A program made the translations under genes and the position numbers. From positions 100,921,591 through 100,985,590 of the forward strand of contig JAYESD010000003.1 in NCBI GenBank assembly GCA_036927565.1: 64,000 nucleotides of DNA, written 5' to 3'. This DNA comes from Tuctoria greenei. Taxonomy: Eukaryota > Streptophyta > Magnoliopsida > Poales > Poaceae. The notes under the pieces were generated by a model. It was given only the letters and a program-made list of their open reading frames with translations, had not been told where the DNA came from and searched no databases. Positions 23,191-34,882 of the stretch are shown one piece after another; the stretch's first letter is position 1, and each line of letters begins with the position of its first letter.

Positions 23191-24015
23191 ATTTGGTGGT
23201 GTAAAATGAGGCGCACATTACTTCCTTGTTGTTGTCCCTGATATGGCACCTTCCTCTTGTTATCTAGTTCCATCTCAAGGACTTTGTTCTCAACCACAAC
23301 TGCCTTGTCAACAAGCTTCTGGAAGTTTGCATAATCACAATTGAGAAATTGTACCTGGATCTCATTATTAAGGCCAATCATAAACAAATATTTTTTCCAG
23401 CTGTCCCAGCTGACATCCTCAGGCGCATACCTTGAGAGTTGAGTGAATTTATTAAGATATTCACTCACTCTTGACCTTCCTTGCCTCGAGTTCTCAAATG
23501 CTTTCCTCTTTAGGATCATAACACCTTCTGGCATATAATGAGAACGGAAGCTCTCCTTGAATTTGGCCCAAGTAATCCTCTCATGGTTCTCATGGGCGTT
23601 GCATAGCGAATCCCACCAATCTGCAGCCGCTCCAACTAGTTTATGTGAAGCAAATAGAACCTTCTCCCAGTGGTTGCATTGGACAATAGCTAGCTTCCTT
23701 TCCACAAACATGAGCCAATCATCGGCGTTCATAGGGTCGGCGGCTTGAGCAGACGTTTGTGGCCTAGTCCTCATGAACTCTCACAATCTGTTATGAGGAG
23801 GTGAGGGTGGCGGTGGAGGCATGTGAGGTTGATTGTTGTTGTTGCCAGCCTGCAGCTGTCCCATAATCTGTATCATGGTCTACGTGAGATGGTTTTGCGT
23901 GGTCAATAGCTGCTAAAGATTGATAGCTCCCTGGACAGGTCCTTGTCCATTGTTGTTCTGAGGTGCTCCATTGTTCTCCTCCTCATCATTGCCATCCCTC
24001 TTGTTGCGACTCCTC
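23191..24015 (-). pseudogene. Tekay-2 gag N-terminal and central part
   Basis: Gag domain readable down to a frameshift near 23200 (NADDWLMFVERKLAIVQC, GAAADWWDSLCNAHEN, WAKFKESF, GRSRVSEYLNKFTQLSRYAPEDVSWDSWKKYLFMIGLN). The original start codon is lost: the position equivalent to ATGGTGAGG reads CAGTGAGG. An in-frame TAG at 23882-23880 sits at the same place as in Tekay-1. Confidence 0.85.
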
Positions 24016-24273
24016 ACTGTCCAAAGAAAAGAAAGATATAAGACTTTAGAAAATGTCCCCAACTATATGCTTTAAGGGATATGAAACTAAACAACTAACT
24101 ACACTAGCCTATGTGGACATGGCAATGCTAAAGCGTCCCACAATCCTCTCCTAAGCACACAAACAGCAATACGTAGCAATCAACACACCAAGCAAAAAAA
24201 ACATCGATTCCTAAGTGTTCCTATGTGCTCTAAAGTGTCCATTCTATCTAGGTTGAGTCCTATGGTCAACCTG

Positions 24274-24287
24274 TGGCTCTGATACCA
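24274..24287 (-). other. Primer binding site of Tekay-2
   Basis: TGGTATCAGAGCCA on the minus strand, three bases inside the LTR; same initiator tRNA-Met type as Tekay-1. Confidence 0.9.
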
Positions 24288-26516
24288 ATTTGTGACACTT
24301 GGTTCCGAAAAATGAACCAAGTGCAATATATGTGTGCTCAGGATGTTTAACACACATACACAAGTGATTCACAAATGATAAACATATAATTATCACAGTT
24401 GAAAATTATTAAATAAGTACTTTTATTACATTATTCAGATAATCCTCAACTTGCAACTCTAATGATCATTAATGATAATACTACTGTAGCAGAAATAATC
24501 TAATTAAGCAAACTAAGCAAACTGAGCATAAGGGTAGCGCAGCTCCAAGCAACAACACAGTCAAAGCTGATGGCAACATAAAGCCTAGAACTCCTCATTA
24601 ACGTTGTGATAGTCCCAATCCTGACCTGCAACTATTGGTGGGGGGAATTGCAAGGGTGAGTACATGTCGTACTCAGCAAGTGTTGAAAAGTATGACATGT
24701 AGCTGATACAAATGACGAATATAATAAAGGCTAGGTGCTGAAAAGTACATTAAAACATTTGAAAAGCAATATATTGTATGTATGTGAAGTAAACCCATCG
24801 TAAACCATGTAGTTATCATAATACCAGTCCATATTTCATTACCGTCATCCATATACCAGATTTCTCATTACCATTAACTATGTCCATTGCCATAAACTAT
24901 AATACCATCCCATATCCCATGTTTCATCTAATCATGTAGGTCATCTAGGTGCTCTTAACTTGGAGCACGACTATCATGATAGTTCTTAACACTCTGCAGA
25001 GGTTGTACCACTTTACCCACAAGTTCGTGATTGCATCACCTGTAAGTGACTAAAGAAACCTTCCTTATGTCAATTACACTTCCTTAGGTCTATGGTCAAG
25101 AGATCACAAAATAGCTTTTACAAAGGGACTACTAGCATTTACGGACCCACTGAGGTTTCAGCGATGGCGATGCCTCCAACTGAGCACATCTTCAACCAAG
25201 GGCCCCCTCTTGTGCCATTCGGATCCCAGGGAGTCCCGCCATAATTCCAAACCCAATCCGACTCCCCTTCCCCGGTGCGCCAAATGATCTGTGCAATACT
25301 AGCAATACTCTAATTAGTCAGCTACGTCACAACCATACTTGGCCTCATGGTGGCACTACTGTCCTGGCATATTCTCACATGAACCGATCCTTAGATGTAA
25401 GGCAAGCAAACCACCATAACGTCCAACCCAATCCACAAATTATGCTTGCTTAGATCACCCATTACCATATCATATTAACCAGTTCATATTAACCATAATC
25501 TCATTAATGCATAATTAAATAGTATAGTTGTTTTCACATCCCAATTAATTAAACGAAGCAAAGGTAAAAATCCCTTCCATACTCTCTACCATGTATTCCA
25601 GGTGACAAGGGTGGTTAAACAAATCTAGTAAACTTCCTATCAGAGGATTTCCATCAAATTTACACAAGCATGCAGTTTTGAAAACAAACCATTTATTTTA
25701 AAACAGGATCAATATGTCAAAGGACAGTTGCCTTGCTCCTGAACTTTGTTAGTGAAAGTTGCCTAGAGGGGGGTGAATAGGCTAATCGACCTGAAATGAC
25801 TATATAAAATGAGATCAGTACTCAAGGGGCAGACTAGTCCGGTCCAAGGGCGGACTAGTCCGGTCCTCCTACAGGGAAAGCCTAAAAAGGTGTTTCTAAC
25901 AAGTTTTAGTTGTATTTTCATGATGCAAGAAGTGTTAGAATGATTTTGTGAACCTTAACAAGTTGTATAGCAAGTATGAAGCTAAGGGTCACAATGAAAC
26001 AAGAGTTATGAACAAAACGGTAAGGCTAAACCTAGAAGCAATATGCGATGAATGAAAGCTATGAACACAAGGGACACAAGGATTTTATCCCGAGGTTCGG
26101 TCCCACGAAGGAATCTACGTCCCCATTGAGGAGTCCACGAAGGACCGGGTTCAACAACCCTTCCCTCACCAAGTTTACCACAAGGGCCTAACTTGGTTCT
26201 CCACTATCACAAAGGGGTGAATACAAGATTCATTGGGGCTTCTCACAATCTGAGGCTCCCACCACGTATACAATCACAAATCACAATGATTAACTCAAAC
26301 CACAGATCACAAAGATTCACAAGTGCAAGAGATCAAACCGAGAGCCTAGAGCGGTGTTCTTTCTCTTCTTCACCTCTCCAAACCCAAATCCACACAAGAA
26401 TTAGTTTTAGAGGGAATGTAGGCAAGAAGGAGGCTTTTCGAGGCTCAAAGTTTGCTGTGGCGGCACTAGGGTTTCAAAATGCTCAAGGAATTGGCTCAAA
26501 TGAACCCAGGGGTCCT

Positions 26517-26526
26517 CTATTTATAG
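26517..26526 (-). promoter_or_regulatory. TATA box of Sirevirus-1 LTR5
   Basis: CTATAAATAG on the minus strand, about 45 bases downstream of the nearest palindrome. The same box is at 36892-36901 in the other LTR. Confidence 0.75.
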
Positions 26527-26564
26527 AGGTTCCTAGCCCATACTGCTAACTTCAGCAGATGGGT

Positions 26565-27110
26565 GGACTAGTTCGCCCTACAGCACGGACTAGTCCGTCC
26601 TTTGGGACCACTGACGTCCCTCACAACTGTTGCACTGCGCAACAATCGTCACACTACCCGCCAAACTTTAAATTCAAACGGTCACTTTAGAACGGACTAG
26701 TCCGGCACAACCGGACTAGTCCGATCTCACGCAGAACCTTTTATTCCGTGTGAAAACAAACTAGTCTGAAGACCACGGACTAGTCTAGCCCTCAGGGTGG
26801 ACTAGTCCGGTCTACCCAGACTTAGTCGCTGAAGCACCAACTTCTCTCCAAACCCGGACTAGTCCGGCCCCCAGGGTGGACTAGTCCGATCTTAGTCAGG
26901 ACCTCTTGGTCCGGACCAAAACGGACAAGTCGTTGGTTTTGGGACTTAGTCCCCAAAACCCACTCCACGACTCCCCGGACTAGTCCTTCCCACTACGGAC
27001 TACTCCAAACTCAGTCAGACCCTTCTGGTCCGGCTGAAAACGGACTTTGCCGGCCAGGAGCGAACTAGTCTGGCCACCTGCACGGACTAGTCCGACCACT
27101 CCTGCCAGAC
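26565..27110. repeat. U3 palindrome array of Sirevirus-1 (LTR5)
   Basis: About fourteen intact or degenerate copies of CGGACTAGTCCG, almost all with a TA centre; a perfect one is at 26586-26597. All lie upstream of the TATA box. The homologous array in LTR6 covers about 36935-37475 (perfect copy at 36939-36950). The motif is the same one found in the unrelated Tekay LTRs. Confidence 0.9.
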
Positions 27111-27405
27111 TGCTTCCAACTCTCTTCTCTCAATAGGTTTGATCTTTAAACCGCTTTGAGCTCCCTACTTGATCTCAATGCACTTTACACACACATCCTC
27201 ACACATATTTGGCTAGTCTACACTGGACATGCTAGAAACCCTAGTTTCTTCTTTTCGAGTTGACATAGCCATTTTCATCCCTTTCCTTTGAGAGTTTGTG
27301 TTTCCGCTTGAATCCACACCTGTGCTTAAGATCATTGAGCTCATTAGTTACTTAATTGTCATCATCAATCATCCAAAACCCACGAGGATCCTAGATGCAC
27401 TTTCA

Positions 27406-27884
27406 ATCTCCCCCTTTTTGGTGATTGATGACAACACGTTAAGTCTTCACATATAAGAGTATAAATTTTAGTTTTCATAACGTGCGGGTGTATGAGTGAC
27501 TCCCCCTCAATGAATGCATCATAAAAGAGAGATTGAGGAAGTCCTATATACACACACACGTTATGGTGGGGTGCCTACGTGTTGTGCTCAACAATTTGTG
27601 ACAAGACATAATAAATATGAATATGATTAAAAGATAGACATTCAAAGCATCATATTGATATTAAACATTCAAAACATAGTCTTGCACAAATTTAAACATC
27701 CGACATGACATAAATATTACAATAAGAAGTGCAACCTGTCCAAGGATCCAAAATAAGAGCTACTCTCCCCCATATTTTCTAACTCTCCCCATCCTTTCTA
27801 ACTCTCCCTCCCCCCATCAAACTCTCCCCCTTTGGCATCAAGACACCAAAAAGGAAAAGAAGAGGGGAACACGAGGCCTATCCA
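27406..27884 (-). other. Polypurine tract and upstream multi-PPT region of Sirevirus-1
   Basis: Directly inside the 3' LTR the minus strand reads AAAAAGGGGGAGAT (27406-27420). Further upstream, at about 27760-27835, purine runs of the form GGGGGAGAGTT recur four times, a repeated polypurine signal that is typical of Sireviruses. No gene is seen in the remaining sequence up to the ORF3 stop. Confidence 0.75.
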
Positions 27885-29708
27885 CTAGTCGTCGTCCTCG
27901 TCGTCATCCGCCGCCTCGTCACGGGAGTCGCTCTCTGTGGCGTTCGTATCCTCGTGATCCTCATCATCGTCGTTGGAGACACGTGCCAAGGGAGCCACCC
28001 GAGAAGAGCTCCCTTTCTCTTGGAGCTGGGCGACCTCGTCGGCGGTGAAGTCGGGAAATGGAGTGATCTCCCTTTCGCTCACTTCCAGAGAGGACATGGG
28101 AACCTCTAGCTTGTCACACACCACCTTGACGTACTTCTCTTGGCGCTTGTGTGCCCGCTGATTCCGGATCTCTTGTTTCCGGCAGGAGGTGAAGATAGCT
28201 TTGAAGCATTTGAAGAAGACGCTCATCGACTGAGGTGGAGGCAGAGAGGGAGGTTCCACGGGGTGAGGTGCTGGCACCGCCGAGTGAGAGGGAGGCTCCG
28301 CATTCTTCTGGCATGGAGGAGGCGGCACTGCAGGTGGCATCTGAGGATGGAGCGGGTGATGAGTCACATCATTGACTAAGGTCATGCCCGACACCTTCTG
28401 GATGAGATACATGATGTAGGGGGCATACCCGCAAGAATGGTTGGGGGTATGCGAGATGTTGAAAATATCGTTCAAGACGTAATCAACGAGGTTGAACTTC
28501 TCCTCCCCATCAATAGGAAGTAGCAGGTGCCTCAGATTGCCTTGGATCACCCCTGCATCACCATCCTTTGGTGCTATTGTCCGCCTCAGGATCCTATTCA
28601 GAATTCTATAGAATGGCTTGATATTGCAAGCATGTACGGCGTCATACTGAACATGACTAGGATACATGTAGGCCAACTCGTCTCGGTCTACAGCCTTGAG
28701 GTTAGAGATGGTGATATCATGGTCCAAATGGGCCTCAAGTCCGAGAATCTTGGCAAACTCCTCAAAAGTAACTGAGAGCTGGTCGCCATGCGTCATCCAA
28801 ATAATCCTTCTATCACCTAAAGTGGTTAAGTAGATGGTGGAGTAAAATTGCAGGATGACTTCAACATTCCAGTCATATTTGAAGCCCATGATGCATTTGA
28901 GCTCATGGCGCTCAGCGGCTTCAATGACTGCATCAAAAGCAGAATGTTGCTTTTGGGACATGTACTTCAAGTCTACCCATTGAGCTTCTATCACTGGCTT
29001 CTTCATGTTCTGGTAGACAAGACGGTAATAAACACAGTGAAAGTTGCACCAAAACCTAGGGTCGGCGGTGCTCCTTTCATACTTGTATACCTTGTCCGTC
29101 CGTAGTCTCCTTGCCTTCTCGGCTCCTTTCCCATGGAAGACATTGGACACTATTTCACGCTACCTGTTGGGATTTCTCTCAGGAGTGTGCACTTCCAAGG
29201 GGCCAATGGGTTTGGCCTGCCCCTTCTCCTTGATCACAGGGCCTGCGACTCTCTTTGCCGGTATCTTCACAGTGGGCTTCCTTTTCTTCGGCTCTACTAA
29301 AGCCGAAGCCTTGCCCTTCTTCGGATCTCGCTCGATCCAGCGTGCAGCAATTTCTTCTTGGGCTTGCTCCATGCCCCTTGCTTTCTCAACCATGGTCACA
29401 AGTCTCTTCCTTTTGGAGACTTGTGCTGCTGCATCCTGAGAATTGTGAGCTTCGCGCTCCCCTCATTTCTTCTTGCGGAGTTCCTTGCGGGACTCCTCAA
29501 TGGCACGGGCCATCGCTTCATCTTCGTTGTAGGCCGTAGCTGCGGCCCTAGCTTGTTGCTTCTTGGATGCTTTAGCTCGCTCTTGCTGCTCAAAAAGTAT
29601 CTTGGCAGCCTAAACCTCAGCTTTTGCCCGTTCCTCGCCATGGCGAAGCTGCTCCGCCTCCCACTCAGGGTCAATGGGGGGAGAAGCGGATCGGCGAGGA
29701 GCTGCCAT
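27885..29708 (-). pseudogene. Sirevirus-1 ORF3 (env-position protein of unknown function)
   Basis: Reading frame from an ATG at 29708-29706 to 27885, about 608 codons, with three in-frame stops (near 29611, 29463 and 29161). The longest open part has 421 residues. The N-terminal third is charged and lysine/alanine-rich. A globular core follows (FHCVYYRLVYQNMKKPVIEA, DWNVEVILQFYSTIY, MTHGDQLSVTFEEFAKILGL, CGYAPYIMYLIQKVSG), then a proline-rich stretch, then an acidic tail of mostly D and E. I see no clear signal peptide or membrane segment, so an envelope function is not supported. The core resembles putative plant transposon proteins often annotated in plant genomes. A diverged homologue lies at 42848-43874. 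Confidence 0.8.
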
Positions 29709-29713
29709 CGCTG

Positions 29714-30019
29714 CTGAAACAGGAGGAAAACAAGGGATAGAATGTCAAGAAGGTGGAATATTGTGAAATAAATCACGAGAAATAGCCAAAATTAGGGTTT
29801 GGTCCTGTGTACACCGGACTTGTCCGTCCCAGGGGCGGACTAGTCCGGTATACACATATTGAACCCTAACTCTAACGGTTTTTCGAAAAATCATTAAATC
29901 AAGTCGCGATACTCCTAGACTATGATCACAAGGATGCTAGGAACAACTTTAATGAAGAGGGACCTATCAAAAACTTTATAGAATAAAAATGAGGCAAGTT
30001 TTTGAAAAGTGAGGAGTAC
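29714..30019 (-). other. Probable intron in the ORF3 leader
   Basis: On the minus strand a pyrimidine-rich tract ending in CCTCCTGTTTCAG lies directly before CAGCGATGG, the ORF3 start, making a strong 3' splice site. A matching donor, GAAGAG/GTACTC, is at 30020/30019. Splicing would place the ORF3 ATG six bases into the second exon. Inferred from sequence only. Confidence 0.5.
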
Positions 30020-30335
30020 CTCTTCAAATCTTGAGAAATCGACGGGATCGGGGATTGATCGTGTCGAGAAGGGTTGGGAAAGGTCTCCCACGCTTCCGGG
30101 GCTCCCAATGCATGGATTGGAAACGATCTTTGGTGGATAAAGTCGAAAATCGCCCAATGAGGGGAGTTGAGCGCGCGTGGGAGAGAGAAAACTGAATGTG
30201 GGAAGTGGAGGGGTCGGCCGCCTCCTGGGGGGTTAAAGTCCCCAGGGGCCGGACTAGTCTGGACTGCGGACCAGACCCGGACCAATCCAGATCCGGACTT
30301 GTCCGGCCATAGGGTGGACTAGTTCGGTCGTAAGA
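29813..30335 (-). promoter_or_regulatory. Internal U3-like palindrome clusters upstream of ORF3
   Basis: Two clusters of the LTR palindrome lie inside the element, between pol and ORF3: 29815-29826 and 29836-29847, and about 30245-30335 (perfect 5-2-5 at 30294-30305). After the second cluster the minus strand has a weak TATA-like CTTTAA and then TTTTCTCTCTCCC, the pyrimidine context of plant transcription starts. This resembles the U3-to-R transition of the LTRs and suggests a promoter for ORF3. Confidence 0.5.
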
Positions 30336-30582
30336 GGCTAAAAACATATATATTTGAGTTTTGGCCACTATAGATGATCCTTTTGGACATATTGCCACAA
30401 CAAAGCCTTATGAATATGGTTAGTAAGCAATCAACAATCAAACTATGACCATAACTCACAAAGTTGATAGTTTTTCAAATATTTTGGAGAAAATTTAGAT
30501 AGAGATGAATTTCTCAAACACATGCGTTCTTTTGAATAATATGTAAAGTAAACATTCAGATGTGCATGTTTCAAGCCACATT

Positions 30583-32619
30583 TCAAGAATCTAAGATATT
30601 GAGCTCACTTCTAAGCTCACAAAATCGCTTCTCATCTAGAGGTTTGGTGAATATATCGGCTAGTTGGTTCTCGGTTCTCACATGGGAAATCACTATATCC
30701 CCTTTCAAGGAATGATCTGTCAAGAAGGGGTGTCTAATACCTATGTGCTTTGTCCTTGAATGCTCAACTGGATTATGGGCTATTTTTATGGCGCTCTCAT
30801 TGTCACATAGGAGAGGAATATGGCACAAGTTTATACCATAATCCCTTAGAGTTTGTCGCATCCAAAGAAGTTGTGCACAACAAGTTCCGGCTGCTACATA
30901 CTCCGCTTCGGCTGTGGAAAGAGCAATGGAGTTTTGTTTCTTATAGGACCATGACACTAAGGATCTATCCAAGAATTGGCATGTCCCAGATGTGCTCTTT
31001 CTATCAACTTTGCACCCCGCATAATCCGCATCGGAATAGCCAATAAGGTTAAACTTGGATCCTTTGGGGTACCAAAGTCCTAGGCTAGGTGTGTGAACTA
31101 AATATCTAGGAATCCTCTTCACTGCGGTCATATGACACACCTTGGGTGCAGCTTGAAAACGTGCACACATACACACAATAAGCATAATATCCGGTCTAGA
31201 TGCACAAAGATATAACAAAGAACCAATCATGGAACGATATACCTTTTGGTCCACACTTTGACCATCTTCGTTCAGGTCTAGGTGTCCATTTGTTGCCATT
31301 GGAGTCTTGATGGGTTTGTCCTTGTCCATGTAAAACTTCTTTAATATGTCTTGAGTGTACATTGTTTGACTTATGAACGTGCCCTCTTTGAGTTGCTTAA
31401 CTTGAAATCCTAAGAAGAACTTCAACTCCCCCATCATGGACATCTCAAATCTCTCCGTCATTATCTTAGAAAACTCATCACAAAACACTTTGTTAGTAGA
31501 ACCAAATATAATGTCATCGACATATATTTGGTACACAAAGAGATAATCATTAAAGTGCTTTGTAAAGAGGGTGTAATTAGATTTTCCTATCTTAAAACGA
31601 TTTTGAATTAGAAATTCTCTAAGACACTCATACCAAGCTCTAGGAGCTTGTTTGAGGCCATAGAGAGCCTTACGCAATTTGAGGACATGGTTTGGGAAGT
31701 CTTGGTTTTCAAAGCCCAGTGGTTGCTCCACACAGACTTCCTCTTTGATTGGACCATTTAGGAACGCACTCTTGACGTCCATTTGGTAAAGCTTAAAATC
31801 ATGGTGAGTAGCAAAGGCAAGTAATATACGAATTGATTCTAGCCTAGCTACAGAAGCAAAGGTTTCATCAAAATCCAAACCTTCGACTTGTGAGTACCCC
31901 TTGGCCACAAGTCGTGCCTTGTTCCTTGTCACCACGCCATGCTCATCTTGCTTGTTGCGGAACACCCACTTGGTGCCCACAACATTTTCTTGTGGACACT
32001 TGACAAGCTCCCAAACTTTGTTCCTCTCAAAGTTGTTGAGCTCCTCTTGCATGGCCACTACCCAATCCGGGTCACTCAATGCATCTTCAACCTTATGGGG
32101 CTCCAAAGAATAGACAAAGGAGTAATGTTCACAAAAGTTAGCAACACGAGAATGAGTGATTACCCCTTTTGTAATGTATCCTAGAATGTTGTCAACGGGG
32201 TGATCTCGTTGAACATTTTGATGCACACGAGGATGTGGAGGTTGAACTCCTAAGTCATCATCATCCTCTTCTTCTTCTTGGTCTCCCCCTTGATGTATGA
32301 TTCCCTCTTGACTTTTGTCTTCTCGATCATGTTGAGGTGCCACTTGTCCATCTTCAACTTGATCGCGCGGGGGATGACTTGCATCATCTTGTTGTTGGTC
32401 ACTTGAGCATTGAGGTTGTTCTTGTGGTCGAACATCTCCAAGTGCCATCCTCCTAAGAGCTTCTTGTGGAGAGTCTTCTTGATCTAGCACACTTTGATCA
32501 ACTTGCTCCACTTGGGAGCCATTAGTTTCATCAAACACCACATCGCATGCTATTTCAACAATCCCGGAGGATTTGTTGAAGACACGGTAGGCGTGGGTGT
32601 TTGAATCATAACCAAGCAA
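30583..32619 (-). pseudogene. Sirevirus-1 reverse transcriptase and RNase H
   Basis: 678-residue open frame, the best preserved retroelement frame in the window. RT motifs: VAKGYSQVEGLDFDETFA, YQMDVKSAFLNG, YGLKQAPRAWYE, and the catalytic box YVDDIIFGS. RNase H motifs: GYSDADYAGCKVDRKSTSG, ALSTAEAEYVAA, CDNESAIKIAHNPVEHSRTK and a C-terminal QLADIFTKPL. All catalytic acidic residues expected for Ty1/copia are present. It is separated from integrase by a stop at about 32623. Confidence 0.94.
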
Positions 32620-32625
32620 GAAACT

Positions 32626-33378
32626 TTAATTGGACTTTGAAGCAAACTTCGAAGTCCTAGGCTTCTTGTTGAGAATATAGCATTTGCTCCCAAAAACACG
32701 AAAGTAGACATTGGGTTTCTTACCAACTAGAAGCTCATAGGGGGTCTTCTTGAGAAGGCGGTGGAGGTACAATTGGTTGACGGCGTGGAAAGCGGTGTTA
32801 AACACCCCCGTCCAAAATCGGTTCGATGTCTTGTACTCATCAAGCATCATCCTTGACAACTCAATGAGTGTCATATTCTTCCGTTCTGCCACCCCATTTT
32901 GTTGAGGAGAGTATGGGGCTGAGAATTCATGCTTGATGCCCTCCTCATCCTAGAATTCTTCCACTTGAGTATTCTTGAACTCGGTGCCGTTGTCGCTTCT
33001 TATAGCTTTGATTCTTGAGGCGAACTCATTTTGAGCTCTCCTCAAGAACCTCTTGAAGACACCATGAGTTTCACCCTTATCATGCAAGAAGAACACCCAA
33101 GTGAAACGAGAAAAATCATCAACAATAACAAGACCATATTTGTTACATCCAATGCTAATGTAGGTTATTGGCGCGAAAAGGTCCATGTGTAGTAGTTCCA
33201 AAGGTCTTGTCGTCGTCATGATGTTCTTGGAGGGGTGTTGAGCTCCCACTTGCTTCCCCGCTTGGCAAGCACTACACGGCCTGTCCTTTTCAAAGACAAC
33301 ATTCTTCAAACCATGGATGTGCTCGCCCTTAAGAAGCTTTTGTAAGTTCCTCATCCCAACATGGGCTAGCCGTCTATG
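32626..33378 (-). pseudogene. Sirevirus-1 integrase
   Basis: The zinc finger spans the stop near 33380: HRRLAHVG, with the second histidine and CSACQAGKQ downstream. The core follows (LLHMDLFAPI, IVDDFSRFTWV, IRSDNGTEFKN), and after a stop near 32948 the third catalytic segment QQNGVAERKN and the KTPYELLVGKKPNV tail. The D, D, E set is complete. Two in-frame stops prevent a full-length protein. Confidence 0.92.
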
Positions 33379-33817
33379 CTAAAGCCATCCCATGTTGGTT
33401 TTTGCCATTAAGCATGTGTCAAGTTGAGCTTTATCCGAGGCAAAATCCACAAGATAAAGCTTTCCCTTGAGGACACCCTTAAAAGTGATTGAGTTATCAC
33501 TTCTTCTAAGGACGCTCACACCCTCATTAGTAAAAACACAATTATAACCCTTGTCACATAGTTGTGATATGGACAAAAGGTTATAGTCTATAGAATCAAT
33601 ATGCAAAACGTGAGAAAGAGTGTTTTGGGGAGAAATAACAATTTTACCGAAGCCAAGGATTTCCCCTCATCTATTGTCCCCAAAGAGGATCTCTTCATTT
33701 GGATAATCATGTTGCTCATACTCCACAAACATTCTCCTCTCTCCGGTCATGTGGTTGGTGCATCCACTATTGAGCACCCATTTGGATCCACCGGAGGAGT
33801 ATGCCTACAAAACAAGA
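33379..33817 (-). pseudogene. Sirevirus-1 protease, active-site Asp changed to Asn
   Basis: Copia-type aspartic protease between the gag linker and integrase. The active-site segment reads SKWVLNSGCTNHMTGE: the aspartate of the D-S/T-G triad is asparagine (codon AAT in place of GAT). The remainder (ILGFGKIVI, VLHIDSIDYNLLSISQLCDKG, LKGKLYLVDF) is typical. An in-frame stop occurs near 33665. Inactive on both counts. Confidence 0.88.
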
Positions 33818-34840
33818 TTATGTCTTCCTATTAGGTACCCAAGCGGAGTTGGGTCCTTTGACGTTAGTAGTTAGACATTTGGGCACCCACACACAAGGCT
33901 TGGGGCTCTTGCGGGGTGGCCCAACATATCTTGCATAAACTTTGCCATACTTGTTCCTCATTAGAACATAAGATGCATCAAAATCATGAAAGAGAGGATG
34001 CGGTTCAAATTTAGGCATGTTAGTGCTAGTTGAAGTATTCTCCCCAATTTTAGTTGGGGATGAGCTTCCTTTGACAAAGACAATCAAGTCCTTGCCATAC
34101 TTGGAGGTTTTAGCATTTTGGTTTCCACCTCTAGTATAACCAAGACCATCCTTGACATTGGGAGGTCTTGTGTTGTTGTATGCACTTCGTGCATACGCCA
34201 CCTTTTCTTTGTCAAAGATGCCACCCTTAGGTGCTTGTTTGCCTTGAGTCAACTTAAGCTCATCCTTTAATTAAAGGATCAAGTTAGAGCATTTGCATGT
34301 AGAGATTGCTTCGGATGCAACATTTGAGGAGGATGAGCTTTTGGAGGAAGAGGCTACATTGGTCTTGATGGACTCAACTTGAGTCTAAAGGATCTTGCTA
34401 ACTTTTGCCAAGTTGCCAAGTTCGCCCTTGAGCTCAATGGTTGTCTCTTCAAGACTTGAGCATGTTTTCTTGCTTAGAGCAAGTTCATGATCTAATGCCT
34501 TGCTCTTCTCTCTCTCAAGCTCAAGGAGCTCAATGAGCTCTTTACATATCTCCTTCAAATGGATAAGCATATCCTCTTTCCTATCTATGAGCTCCTCCTT
34601 CTCAAAGATTTCATCCGATAGCAATTTCATCGGACACAAAGTGCTCTTACTTATGTCTTTGAGCATGTGTTCGTTCTCACTAGAACTGTCAAAATCATCA
34701 TGGGAGGATATGGAAGAGGGTGAGTTAGAAGTAACCTTTCTCCTTCCTTGTTTTGCCATGAGGCAAGTTTGCTTGTGGTCGTAGAGGTTGGGGAAAAGCT
34801 TGCTTCCTTTGGAGCTCCTCCCGATGGCTATGGTTGTCAT
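33818..34840 (-). pseudogene. Sirevirus-1 gag-pol linker with coiled coil
   Basis: Extended gag C-terminal region: serine-rich HDDFDSSSENEHM, then a heptad-like E/K/L stretch (LIHLKEICKELIELLELERE, SSLEETTIELKGELGNL) that should form a coiled coil, then a basic, polar linker reaching the protease. Stops lie near 34387 and 34270. Such coiled coils after the zinc knuckle are common in Sireviruses. Confidence 0.8.
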
Positions 34841-34882
34841 CTTCTCCTCGTCTTTGAACGAGGAGGACCCATCATTAGAGTC

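Larger units (their letters stand above)
25753..27405 (-). repeat. Sirevirus-1 3' LTR (LTR5)
   Basis: Begins TGAAAGTTGCCTAGAGG and ends GATGCACTTTCA, with a short terminal inverted repeat TGAAAG/CTTTCA. U3 is the right part, with the TATA box at 26517-26526. Two palindromes lie in R/U5 at about 25829-25868; the partner LTR has lost one of them. Confidence 0.95.

Noticed and set aside
26193..26549. 118-residue plus-strand frame, also at 36568-36924
   Set aside because: Antisense to the R/U5 region of the Sirevirus LTR and duplicated only because the LTR is duplicated.
29255..29717. Plus-strand frames opposite ORF3
   Set aside because: Shadows of the minus-strand ORF3, which has a homologue and coherent domain order.
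30024..30398. Minus-strand frames of 119-124 residues upstream of ORF3
   Set aside because: They overlap each other in different frames across the proposed promoter and leader, with no recognisable motif.
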